This document shows positions 1 to 10,870 of a stretch of 64,000 nucleotides of DNA, in pieces (position 1 is the stretch's first letter; each line of letters starts with the position of its first letter). The DNA is from Dipteris shenzhenensis (Eukaryota; Polypodiophyta; Polypodiopsida; Gleicheniales). The notes beneath the pieces are model-generated. The model searched no databases. It was not told the DNA's origin and saw only the letters and a program-made list of their open reading frames with translations. The position numbers and the translations under genes are program-made. The stretch lies in the NCBI GenBank assembly GCA_047967505.1, contig CM106540.1; one strand, written 5' to 3'.

Positions 1-1430
1 TGCATGTAGAAGGAAAGTTTAAGGAAGACCTGGTGCAGTTGGTGGAATTCAAAGATGTTTTTTCCTGGCAATGCATAGACATGAAGGCAGTAAACCCAAG
101 TTTATGTGTGCATTGGATCAATCTCAAAAAGGATGCAGGGCCTGTGGGGTAGTAGAGATACTGAATGAATCCCAATTACACAAAAGTGGTGAAAGAGGAA
201 ACTGATAAGCCACTTTAAGTTGGTTTTATCTATCCACTGGACAAGGTTACATGGTTGTCATTGATAGTCATTGTTCCAAGAAAGAACTATGGGTTTGCAT
301 GGACTACAGAAAATCGAATGTAGCCACAGTAACCCAAACCATTTCCTTTGCCATTCTATGATACTATGCTAGATTCAGTCAGCCATTGGACACGAGGTTT
401 TTTGGATGGATTCAGTGGTGGTGGATACAATCAAATCCACATGGCAAAGGAGGATAAGGACAAAATGGCTTTTGCAATAGAATGAGAGTGTATGCTAGCA
501 ATGTGATAAATTTTGGGCTGAAAAAAGCACCGCCCTACATCTAGGGGTGGATACAAAATGTTTTCACTCCATATCTTACAACTTTAATGCAGGTATTCTT
601 GGATGATTTTAGTGCATTTGGAAACGGGGAAGATCACCTTAAAAACTTGTGGCTGTGTTTCACTAAATGCAGGGAATCCTGACGTTGTATGAATTCGACA
701 AATTCTGCTTTTGCAATCCGCGAGAAGAGGAGTTCTATTGGGGCACATTATTTCAAGAGACGGGATGGCAAATCAACCCAAGGAAATTGGTGGCCATCTA
801 GGAAGCAAAGGAACAATGCAATGCAAAGGAGGTCATGTGATTCATTGGACAGATCAAGTGCCATAATCGATTCTTGAGGTATCTTTCTCATGTTTATCAA
901 CCTTTAACAAAACTAACAAAGAAAAATGAACAGTTTCTATGGAAGGAGGACTAGGAAAAGGCTTTGCAATTGCTAAAGAAAAGGCTAGCTGTAGCACCGA
1001 TCTTGGTTTTGCCAAACTAGAGTTTGGATTTTCATATTTTTGTGGATGCATCTAGTATAGCCATTGGGGTAGTCCTGATGCAGATGCACAAGTTTGGGTG
1101 GTACCAGCCTATTTACTATGCAAGTTGGACATTGTTGCATGGCAAGAAGAAACTAATCAGTCCATTGAAAGAGAGGACTGGGAATGGTTTATGCTTTGCA
1201 AAAGTTTTGGCATTACCTTGTGGGTAACTAGATGGTGCTTCATGTAGACAATCAAGCCTTATTGTACCTGATGAATAAGCCTCAGCCACATTAGGAAGGT
1301 TGGCTCATTGGAGATTGTTGTTGCAAGAATTCTAGTACAAGGTTGTGCATACTCCTAGGAGGCAATACCTAGTGGCGGGTTACCTGAGATGACTAGAGAT
1401 AGGAGAGAGTTTGATGGGGGGAGTTTCATA
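1..1430 (+). pseudogene. Ty3/gypsy reverse transcriptase-RNase H remnant
   Basis: Decayed gypsy pol. Reading across stops and frameshifts gives RT motifs in order: a 'GFLDGFSGG'-like block near 400-425, the catalytic FLDDF box at 596-610, then RNase H starting 'FVDASSIAIG' at about 1039, followed by a frameshifted stretch where a 'DNQALLYLMNK'-like RNase H motif appears at about 1248-1280. The fragment begins mid-RT at the window edge, so gag and protease would lie outside. Many in-frame stops mean no functional protein. Family is confident (Ty3/gypsy); clade is not assigned. It continues into the integrase remnant immediately downstream in the same orientation, as expected for gypsy order RT-RH-INT. 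Confidence 0.8.
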
Positions 1431-1639
1431 TTATTTGCTAGACGCTTCACTATTTTTGGTACAGGCTATGAGCACCATAGATTGATATGACCAAATGTTG
1501 CAGTTCCTCACAGATGAGAAACATTAACAAAAGAACAAACACATCGATTGGAACTAAGAAGTAAACCATTTATATAATCGCAGGAGCACTATATAGACAG
1601 AATTGACAAGGTCATTCGATGCTGTGTTCCAAAACATGA

Positions 1640-2690
1640 GCAACACGCCGTGTTATAGGAAGCCCATTAAGAGGCATCAAGAGGTCTTTTTTTTTGTGAC
1701 ATCACATCACGAAAAATTTCTCAGGCCTGACTTTGGTGGCCAATAGTGATTAAAGACTCTCATATTTTTGCAACAAAATGCTGGCATTGTCAAAGAGATG
1801 GGAAACCCAATGGTGCTGAGACTGAATGCCTTTGAATCTAGTTCTCACACGAACCATTTCAAAAATGGGGTCTGGACTTTGTAGGCCCGTTTAAGCCCAC
1901 AGCCCACATACGAGGAATAAATATATGCTAGCGATGATAGATTACTGCAAAAAATGGGTGGAGGCATAAGCAATCAGGGACGATTTTGCGGGTAGCAAAG
2001 GAAATTTTTTATATCAGAAGTTTGAATGTCCAATTAAGTCGGTGTCGCGGATCAAGGTGGTCACTTCCTAGGAATAGCAGTGAAGAAACTAACATTAGTG
2101 CATATGATTGTCCATAAATTGACATCCACATACCACCCAGAGTAAAATGGGCAGGCAGAGAGTAGCAATAAAAAAGTCAAATGAAATTTTAAATTGACAT
2201 ATCAAAAAACAAGACAGATTGGGAAACTAAGCTTGATTACACATTGTGGGCATTCTGAATAGCGTACAAAGTTAGCACAAGCATGACACCCTTCTAGTTG
2301 GTCTATGGGTTGGAAGAAGTCATCTTGATGGAGCCTTATAGCCAGTAGTCTTTGGATCATGCAAAAAAAAAAACTTCTGAGGAGTCTGTAGAATTCTGAC
2401 ATGATCAACTTGCACGACTGGAGGAGGATAGACTACAAAGTCGATATACAACACATGTCATCCAAGAGCATAGACAAGCATGGGTGAACAAAAATATCAA
2501 ATACAGGGTGTTCAAGAGATTAGGTATTAATGTTTAACTCTAAGTTGGGAATTTTTTGGGGAAAATTGGAGTTAAGATATGGCAGTCGATTTAAAATGAT
2601 TGAAGATCTAGGTCAGGGGATGTTCCAACTATTGGATATGCATGGATACACTTTACCCAAACCAGTTAATGGATTTTGACTCAAGACTTT
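1640..2690 (+). pseudogene. Ty3/gypsy integrase remnant
   Basis: Integrase core of the same decayed gypsy element. 'WGLDFVGP' with the first catalytic Asp lies at about 1874, 'VADQGGHF' with the second Asp at 2050-2052, and 'NGQAES' with the Glu at 2158-2160, giving the D35E spacing. A TAA at 2143-2145 directly precedes the conserved NG. The post-core region reads 'KMIEDLGQGMFQLLDMHG' and 'LPKPVNGF' at about 2596-2677, the usual C-terminal tail of plant gypsy integrases. Multiple stops and frameshifts. No 3' LTR could be delimited after it. Confidence 0.8.
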
Positions 2691-4939
2691 CAATGGACTT
2701 TGGAATCAATCTGATAGGCCAGAAGATGTCGAGGTTTGGAACCGATACATGGGTCGAAATGGGTAAAAAATCAAAACCTATCTGACGAGTTAGAAGTTTT
2801 AGTTTGATACCTTTGAGTTATAAATGAACTCATGAGTACTCAGAATGGTGATTGTGGTTGCTCACATGTGTGAAAATTTTCTCTTCAAAACTCGAATTCT
2901 AGTGCATGATCATTCACTATTTCATAGTTTTTTTCCTTGCAATTACTCGCTCACTGTGAATTTTCGTCAATGGCGTTGACCTTAATTTTGACCTTCTCAT
3001 TAACATGCAAGGAGTATTATGACCACTTGTAGAAGAAAAAGATGACAAGATATAGGCTAGAAGTAGTTCCATAGTCTACAGATTGTAGCAACAAGATCAA
3101 CCCAGAGATAAAGAAATGCAAAGTTACTGGGGCAACAAGGTGGTCATTACACAGTCAATCAACCAAGCAATATGACAAGAAGAAACAATCTAATCACCTC
3201 TGAAGAGCGGTAAGAGGTTAGATTTGGATACAACACCTTGATTCTCAATTCCATATACAATTTGGATGATGGAATTACAAAAAATGCCATCTAGATTGCA
3301 TATGTTTTACAAGCTTCCATGGTGGACTTGGGCAATGAACATGGAGGCAAATGAGCAATTTCGGTACCCAAGATGCCTATCACCCCTGGACTTATTTTGA
3401 GGAATTTTTAGCTATCTTTGGATCCTGAGGCTTTGACAAAAGCACCATGCAAATACCTAGATTAGGTCATGGTGGTGAGGGAGCTCGAACCTCAAAGATG
3501 TATCAATGTCCGCGGGAGGCCTCACGGGCCTATGGGACAAAGTGCGAAGAAAAAGCAACCTCATACAAGCCTCAGTGGATTAGCAAAGGGTGCACTAGGG
3601 CCCTTGTTGAGTACTAATCTATGCTAGCAAAATCATCATCATCATAATAATCAATCTATCCAAATACAAGCACAAATTGAGACAAGTCAATCTCGGAGCT
3701 GGGACTCAGAAACCGAAGCCTGGTATAGTGATGGCTCTCTGATGAGCTGTGAAGATATCCCGTATCTGCGTATGTCAAGATCTCTTGCATTGCGATGGTG
3801 GGGAGTGCAGTCTCCTCGATCTCTAAATTCTCTTGGCTATTTCTAGAGTGACTCCTCATCTCTATCGGTCACCCCTGAGGAATGCTATGATAGAACGGAC
3901 CTGAATAGAATATGGGCACTCTCTATCTCATGTGAGGTCTCTGTGTCCCTCTCATGGTGGTACTGTGTCACTGCTCTCATGTCGGCTACTCCCCCTCCTC
4001 AACTCCACTGTGTTCTTGGGTTGACTCAAATGTATAGAAGTCTACGATGCGCCATTGTGCTCTGTTAGCCTCTATGTCATGTTGTCTGGCCATCCCCTAC
4101 TGCTCTCTAGTCTATCGCAATAGTGTCCCCCTATGTCGCAGTAGTGTCTCCCTGTGTAGAGAGAAAGAAAGAAAGAAATATTAACATCTTTGGGAGGCCT
4201 TATAGGCCTATGAGAGAAAATAAATCCAAAAAGAATAGATAAAACATGTGAATAATCAGAGGGTTGAGGAAGTGCACAAGGCAGCTCCTGGGACTGCATA
4301 GAGTATCTCCAAAATTATAATAGGCTAATTATGATTTACTATAAAGATAAGCAACCTGCATTTACATCATTTTAGAATCAGAGCCTTTGGGCCTAGATTT
4401 TAAGTCCTAATTAGCACTTTCCCATCTCTATAAACAACCCACTTTCCTTCCTTTTGAGAGCATTCTTCACTTTAGCCAATTCTGTAGCTCTTGGTTTGAG
4501 CTAATATTATTTTGTTGTGTTTATTCATTTGTGCATTTGTGTAATATAGATGATGGAAAGTGTGGTCTTTTGGTGGTGGATGAAAATAGTTTTTGTTCAT
4601 GTAATAAATTTGCTCGTGTGTGAGTACATTTTCAAAATGTGTTCAGAGCATTTATGAATTCATATTTATTTTTCCTCATAGTTTTGTTTAGCTCATAGCA
4701 TTCCACTTTGTTTCACCCAATATGTGTTGGCAATGGTATCCAATGTCTCATCACTTTGTTTGAACACCCATGCATCTTTAATTGGCTTTGCTTGGTAGAA
4801 GTCCCCACAAGTAATGATGTCCACACAACCAAAGAAGTCGTCGAAGTTAATTTTAAGCGATCTCATTTGAAGATCGAAGAAGTTAAGAGTTCATGTGAAG
4901 GGATACTTTTTGGTAAAACAGGTCGAAGACAAACAATGG

Positions 4940-5275
4940 AAGAAACAATATTATTTGGAGATGCCAACTCAAATTTAGAGAAACTTAATTTGGGTGATTC
5001 AAATTTATATACTTGATACTTAATTTGGTGGTTCAATTAGATGGCATGCCTTAGACGCGTTATTATTTAGAGATGCCATTGCGCTGGTATGTAGCTCAAA
5101 TTTAGCTTGATTTGGAAGGCAACTAAAATTTAGATTAATTGAAGAAAACTCATGATTTTTTAGAGATGCCATCTGTTGGCATGCTTGATTAATTTGGATT
5201 AGCTCATGATTATTAATAAAAGAGAAATTGAATTCTATTCTACTCGATTTGGTAGGTGAAAGATGCCACCAAGAC
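4940..5275 (+). repeat. Degenerate ~100-bp repeats sharing 'agatgcca'
   Basis: The motif 'agatgcca' occurs at 4959, 5071, 5163 and 5261, with spacings of 112, 92 and 98 bp. At the first two sites it sits in a longer shared context ('attatttggagatgcca' and 'attatttagagatgcca'). AT-rich 'caaatttag' words recur between them. It looks like a decayed tandem array. Confidence 0.4.
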
Positions 5276-7033
5276 ATCTATGGCCCTTGCCCCTAAAGGG
5301 GACCTCTCATGTATCCATTCAAATCGCTATTTCTCCACTACCCATCGACTACTTTCTAGCATCTTTGGACCTATTGGCCATACAAAAAAATCTATTTCTC
5401 CACTACTTATTGCATATTTCTCCACTTGTCCCCTTTTTGCCACGTCTATTGTTAACAACATGTGTCCTTTTACCCATGTCATCCATCTGCTATCTGCTTC
5501 TTTCTACAGTGGTCACATTGCATTGCACGAATATTTTAATGGCATGCACTGTCATAGGCTTAGTGTTCTCCAGCTACTCCCAATAGGTCTCAATATCGAC
5601 CACTTGTTCAAGATGCATGATGTCAGGCTTTATTTAGTTGTCTTCTAGGGACCCCATTTTGACATCATATTGTAAGAGTTAGCACTTTTGTGGAAGATTT
5701 TTCTCATTTTGCCCCTTTTTCTTCCTAGTCGCCCTTTTGCATGGTGAGTTGGTATTCTTTCGAATTGGAGCTCTAAGAGCAAGGTGATTTGGACAATTTG
5801 AGAGTAAGAAGATTGGGAATTAGATGGATTTGGAGCAGGATGGATACATCTAATTGGAGATCCCCTGTTTATGGCACCGACCTTATTCAAGATGCACCTC
5901 AAGATGCTATACTTTGGCCAATTGTAGGGCCTAAGAGCTCAATATTCTCTTGCCAAATTTTGTCTTGGGCTCAGTATTATCTTGCCAGATTTTGTAAGGA
6001 TACAAACATGTTCTCTTTTCTCATATCCTCTATGGTGAATCTATTTGGACTATTACAATAAAATTTTTGTAATATAGTAGAGTACGAGGCAATAAATTCT
6101 AAAGTTGGTTTGGGCCACTATTTGGGGTGCTACAAGATTTCTGATATACTCTTGAATACACATGATAGTCTAGCTTTAAACATAAAATTGAGTGTTTGTG
6201 CGATCATGTCTATGTGAGATCATGAGCATGCTCTAAAAGAAATGAAAATACCCAAAGTGCCCAAAAAGTACAATCCACCACAAGTGTGGTTGGGATGCTA
6301 AGGGAATCAAGTGCATTCCATAGTTTAGTTTTCTACATAGTCAAGTGATCTAAAAAAAGATCCTAAATCCTAACATACATTTCATAGCATGCACTAGAGG
6401 AGCTTTGAAATTCTAAAAAATGTATGGTATAAGGAAAATAGTGGTTGATTGACTTCTCTGTCTAAAATAGCTATGAAAAAAGCGACCACCATGTTGGCTT
6501 TAATTAGCCTTAAAATTGCTAAAGTAGCTCTGTTGTTGAACAAGCACAGTGGTCATGCACAAGAACCAACGCATGGTCCCACTATTTCGTGGACCATTCC
6601 TATGGAATGTCAAGCTTTGCACGTTGTTCAAAATGACTATATGTAGATCTCATGTGTCGAGACCTGCATGCTATTCAGAATCATTATATGCAAGTGGAGA
6701 AAAAGCGTGGAGTGCCATGTGTTAAGCTTTGCACATTGTTTAGAAATGATTATTCAAGAAAGTGATAGATTGTGTCTCATCGTTAGGCTAGTTTGACCCC
6801 AAAAACAATTCAATGAGAGCACAAGCTTGCCTCGAATTCAAAATGTCACCCACCATCACGTCACCTTGTGGCTGCAAAAATGTCCCAAAAATAGATTTGC
6901 ACTTGCCTACACCTAATCGTGTGTTGACCTAGTAGCTAATTAATACAATGAAAGGATCAGTGCTCACACTACAATTGCTAGGGCTATAAGAATTTACAAT
7001 GCTTCCAAAGTCGTGAAGAATATCATCTACAAA

Positions 7034-7143
7034 TACAAGGTTGGGTAGCCGACCAAGCAATGGCTCAAGAATGTGAGGCAAAGGCTACAAGGTTGGTTGC
7101 GTAGCCACCCAAGCAATGGCTCAAGGATGTGAGGCAAAGGATT
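7034..7143 (+). repeat. Tandem duplication, ~52-58 bp unit
   Basis: Copies start 'tacaaggttgg' at 7034 and 7086. Both contain 'aagcaatggctcaag' and 'atgtgaggcaaagg'. The second copy carries a short insertion ('ttgc'). Confidence 0.8.
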
Positions 7144-7524
7144 CTATGTTAAAGGCAATTGCAGTGCATTTGCAGACCACATGTGATGACTCTAGTGACT
7201 GACATAAAGCTCAAATGTCTTGGAGGAACCATTTTGCCATAGAAAGACTTAGAAATACTAAGCATGCTGAAATAGCACACAAATCCCCATTATCACACTC
7301 ATTCTATCAAGAGAAAAAAGAAAGTGTGGTGATTCACAACTCAATAAGGTATTAGATGTCGAGAGATGTCTATCATCTCTTTGCTATTTTTTCAATTGGG
7401 GGATCTATTTTGAGAGACAAGAGTAGCTTAACCCTTCTACAATGTGTTAGGGACCCACCTTTGTCACATGTCTCAATGTGGAAATTGGGATCCTAGAAAT
7501 AACATTTTATAATTTATTTATAAA

Positions 7525-7526
7525 TC

Positions 7527-7606
<80 letters not shown>
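7525..7606 (+). repeat. (TC)n microsatellite
   Basis: About 80 bp of TC dinucleotides with occasional TTT and CCC interruptions in the first half and a pure run in the second half. Confidence 0.95.
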
Positions 7607-7609
<3 letters not shown>

Positions 7610-7849
7610 CAAACCACTTTTGTATATATGTGTGTATATGCACGTAAACAAGGTGTGAATCCCACAATGGTCCTGCATAAAAAAGGGCATACATTTAAGG
7701 TTTTAGAAATGACTTGAGTGTTATGTTTATTAGTATTGTGATGTGAATTGATCATGGAGTCAATGCATACATCAATGTTACAATAATGGAATAGTCACTC
7801 CAATATGCATACGAGGTCCCACATGTTGTGAGTTGGTGTGGGATATTGC

Positions 7850-8300
7850 TCAAATGTGATCTAGTTGGCTTCTATTCATAGTTGTGGGCTCCTCCATATT
7901 CAAATGGCATTTGTATTTGTTCATGATTTGTCTGAGATTGTTAGAATCATTGTTGTTTTTTCTCATGTCAATGTTAAAGTCTCCAACAAGGATTTTTTTT
8001 TTTGGTTCATGTGCCTTGGAAAGCACTTGATCTAGCATTTCTTTTTTTTTGCAAAAAAAGACTTCTATTAAGTATCAAAGAAAAACCGTTAGAGCAAGCT
8101 CCATACGGGATACATCATGCAATGCACGAAAAGCTCAAGAGCCAAAAAGAAAGGATTGAGGCTGATAGTGCCATCTCAATCCGGTAGAAACCTCTGAGAA
8201 AAAGGGAGAACCCCTCCAAACTCGATCTAGCATTTCTAAGAACAATTTATTGTTTACTGGTGGAGGTTTGTGGATGTTGAGGATGACATACTCACATTTT
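7850..8300 (-). pseudogene. Endonuclease/exonuclease/phosphatase-like fragment
   Basis: Read on the minus strand and skipping the insertion at 8043-8223, the frame runs from about 8290 to 7850: a 'YVILNIHKPP' block, then 'KKKILVGDFNIDMRK' and finally 'PTTMNRSQLDHI'. GDFN and SQLDH are hallmark motifs of the EEP (Mg-dependent endonuclease) fold found in LINE ORF2 and in some Helentron/Helitron2 proteins. The frame stops with TGA straight after DHI, where the family usually has Trp, so it is broken at both ends. No RT or helicase is attached. The parent element could be a non-L1 LINE or a Helentron; I cannot tell which. Confidence 0.6.
8043..8223 (-). mobile_element. Poly(A)-tailed retroinsertion (truncated LINE or SINE)
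   Basis: A 181-bp insert flanked by a perfect 14-bp direct repeat 'gatctagcatttct' (8029-8042 and 8224-8237). On the minus strand the insert ends in an A-run after 'TTTTTTTGC', like the 3' end of LINE A ('ctttcttttgcc'-type end at about 53,600 before its A-run). Removing the insert plus one repeat copy rejoins the EEP reading frame exactly, so this is a genuine target-primed insertion. No clear pol III A and B boxes were seen, which favours a 5'-truncated LINE over a SINE. Confidence 0.75.
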
Positions 8301-9238
8301 CTATATGGAGATCTTCATGAGAACATCTATATGCAGCAGCCAGAGGGGTTTGTTGTGTAAGGCAAAGAACGGATGGTATGCAAGCTTCGTAAAAGTCTTT
8401 ATGGGCTGAAGCAGGCTCCTAGGGAGTGGTACCATAAGTTTGATGCATTTATGCGATCCCAAGGGTACACACGGAGTGAGACAGATCATTGCCTCTACAC
8501 AAAGAAGGCATCAGATGGCAGCCTTCTTATTTTGATTTTATATGTTGATGACATGCTTACTGCTGGGAAATCTACTTTGGATCCGCCTTGAAGAAAAGGT
8601 TGCATGAGACCTTTGACATGAAGGATTTGGGAGATGCCTGTCACATACTTGGCATGAGGATTGTTCGGGATAGGAACAAGAAACTCCTTCATTTGTCACA
8701 GAAAGAGTACATTAGCAAGGTACTTGAGCGTTTCAATATGGAGAGGGGGAAGTCCATAAGTACTCCGTTGCCTCCATATGTGAAACTCAACCAAGCGGAT
8801 AGGATGAGGAGCGGGCTGAAATGGCAAAGATACTTTATGCATCCATAGTAGGAAGCTTGATGTATGCCATGGTTGCTACACATCCAAATATTGCTTTTGC
8901 AGTGGGAGCTGTTAGCATGTATATGGCAAATCTTGGCAAGAAGCATTGGGAGGCAGTGAAAGGTATCATGAGATACTTGAATGGTACAAAGAACATGTGC
9001 ATTTTCTTTGGGAGGAAGGACACATCTGTTGTTGGATATGCAGATGCTGAATTTGTAGGGAATGTAGACACTAGGAGATCTACTACAGGATATGTTTTCT
9101 CATTCACTGGAGGTGCAGTTTCATGGGTCTCTTGTTTGTAGCCATGTACGGCTTTGTCTAACACTGAGGCAGAGTATGTTGCAGCCACTGAGGCATGTAA
9201 GGAAGCTACATGGCTTAATCGTCTAGTGGGAGACTATT
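8297..9238 (+). pseudogene. Inverted copia RT/RNase H segment
   Basis: Plus-strand copia pol starting abruptly at 'FLYGDLHENIYMQQPEGF'. It continues through 'KSLYGLKQAPREWY', the RT catalytic 'YVDDM' at about 8540-8555, 'MKDLGDACHILGM', then after a frameshift near 8820 'GSLMYAM' and the RNase H segments 'GYADAEF' and 'RRSTTGYVF', and after a second lesion near 9140 'NTEAEYVAATEACKEATW'. It ends near 9238. The first residues are exactly what should follow 'VQMDVK', which ends the minus-strand copia RT at about 9240. This segment is therefore best read as the inverted 3' part of the adjacent element, not as a second insertion. Non-functional. Confidence 0.8.
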
Positions 9239-9780
9239 TTTACATCCATTTGGACAAGCTCCATGTCCTCTTTGGCAACCAATGCAAGCACTATATGAAG
9301 GGTAGTCATCTTCACCACTGGGGAAAAGATCTCATCAAAGTCAATAACCTTCTCCTACTTAAAACCCTTGGCTACCAACCTTGCCTTATACTTAGGCAAT
9401 GCATATGCTGGAGACATCTTCAGCTTGTAAACCCATTTGCATGGCAATGCATGCTTTCCTTTGGGCAAATAAACCAAATCCCAAGTAGTCAATACCCTTC
9501 TCCTACTTAAAACCCTTGGCTACCAACCTTGCCTTATACTTAGGCAATGCATCTGCTGGAGACATCTTCAGCTTGTAAACCCATTTGCATGGTAATGCAT
9601 GCTTTCCTTTGGGCAAATAAACCAAATCCCAGGTAGCATTCTTCATCAAAGAATCCATCTCTGACTGCATAGCCTTCTCCCACTTATGTTTGTCATTCCT
9701 AGACATAGCATCCTCAAAGCATGAAGGCTCACCATAATCTGTCAACATGACATAATCTAGAGATGGAGCATATCTCTGTG
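9239..9780 (-). pseudogene. Copia RT N-terminal part (minus element)
   Basis: Minus-strand frame with 'CFEDAMSRNDKHKWEKAMQ', 'TWDLVYLPKGKHALPCKWVY', 'YKARLVAKGF', then 'DFDEIFSPVVKMTT' and 'ALVAKEDMELVQMDVK', where it stops at about 9240. These are the conserved N-terminal RT blocks of Ty1/copia (RVT_2). The block TWDL...KGF occurs twice because of a 148-bp tandem duplication. Downstream RT sequence is missing on this strand but present inverted at 8297-9238. Confidence 0.85.
9341..9636. repeat. 148-bp tandem duplication inside copia RT
   Basis: The word 'tctcctacttaaaaccc' occurs at 9351 and 9499 (offset 148), and the similarity extends over the whole unit with a few substitutions. Both copies encode the same minus-strand RT block. 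148 is not a multiple of three, so the duplication shifts the frame. Confidence 0.85.
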
Positions 9781-10870
9781 GAGGTCATGAGACTCTAGTG
9801 GAACATCTCAATGCTTGCTCACCATGAGCATCTTGCTGTCCCAACTGATTTTCCTGCATAACCTGAGGTTATCCACCTAGATGTGGCTCTCCCACCTCAC
9901 GATCTATGGGATGTCCATGCCTACATCATGTGGAACAGGTTGTGCATGCTTCTCATATGGTGGTTGTCCATCCTCTTGAAACACCACTCTGCATATCTCA
10001 ATAGTCTTTTTTGGCTTCTTGTGCATCTTGTCCTCATTAAAGATAATATCATGGCTGCGTACTATCTTCTTGGCCTCTGGATCCCACAATCGGTATCCCA
10101 TCTCGCCTGAATCACCATATCCAAGAAAAATGCAATTCCTTGACTTTGGATCAAGCTTACTACGTTTTCCTTAGGGATATGAACGTAAGCTTCACAGCCA
10201 AATACACGAAGATCCCATAAGATGGTGGCTTGCCTGACCAAACCTCTTCTGGCGATCTATTGATAAGATGTACTGCTGTCTTGATAGACTCAGCCCAAAA
10301 GCCATGAGGTAGACCGGCATTAGAAAGCATGCTTATATTCCTTTCTTGAATAGTTCTATTCATCTTCTCAGCAACCCCATTCTAAGAAGGATTCTTAGTA
10401 GTAGTCAATTCCCGCTTGATGCCACCTAGCTCACAAAAATTCTTAAATGCATGAGAGGTATACTGTCTTCCATTATCAGTGTGCAAGCATTTGAGCTTCT
10501 TGCTCGACTGATTTTCAGCAAATGCTAAGAACTTTTGAAATGCATCAAAGACATCACTCTTCTTCCGAAGAGGATAGACCCACACTTTCCGTGTAGCATC
10601 ATCAATGAAAGTAGCAAAGTAAGAAGCACCACCCAATGAGACAGTAGGCACAGGTTCACACACATCACTATGAACCAACTCCAATGGTTCAAGCCTCTTC
10701 TTGCCCAAAGATTTTTTATGTGAAGACTGTGTTTGCTTTCCATACATGCAATGCTCACACGTGCTAAAATCTAAAAAATTAAACACGGGAACATACTACA
10801 AACCAGAAAGCATCTTCATTCCTGTCATGCTCATGTGTCCCGACCGACGATGCCACAAAGAGATGGATGG
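9780..10870 (-). pseudogene. Copia pre-integrase and integrase (minus element)
   Basis: After the protease comes the GAG-pre-integrase block 'LWHRRSGHMSMTGMKML' at about 10,810-10,865. The integrase zinc-binding end is 'CEHCMYGKQ'. The core has 'LELVHSDVC' with the first Asp, 'CLHTDNGRQYTS' with the second, and 'NGVAEKMNRT' with the Glu. A TAG (plus-strand 10,382-10,384) sits directly before NG and splits the catalytic core. 'HGFWAESIKTAVHLINRSP' and 'GYRLWDPEAKKIVRSHDIIF' follow, the normal route to RT. Further frameshifts near 10,160 and 9,900. Non-functional. Confidence 0.88.

Larger units (their letters stand above)
2700..7850. other. Gene-poor stretch
   Basis: No supported gene. Open frames here are short, overlap each other and have no recognisable domain (for example 4708-5016 plus and 5256-5648 plus in two frames). 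Visible structure is limited to small repeats: a shared motif 'gggaggcctcacgggcctat' at about 3517 with a relative at about 4190, a GAAA run near 4160-4177, the spaced 'agatgcca' motif at 4959-5268, a tandem pair at 7034-7143 and a long (TC)n tract at 7525-7606. Confidence 0.6.

Noticed and set aside
4708-5016. 102-aa plus-strand ORF
   Set aside because: No recognisable domain and it runs into the degenerate repeat array; no other evidence of coding.
5256-5648. Two overlapping plus-strand ORFs of 130 and 107 aa
   Set aside because: Different frames of the same DNA, no domain, low-complexity hydrophobic composition; neither is supported as a gene.
7478-7717. 79-aa ORF with a Leu-Ser repeat
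   Set aside because: Translation of the (TC)n microsatellite.
8373-9510. A second, independent copia insertion on the plus strand
   Set aside because: Its start exactly continues the minus-strand RT at 9,240, so an inversion of one element is the simpler reading.
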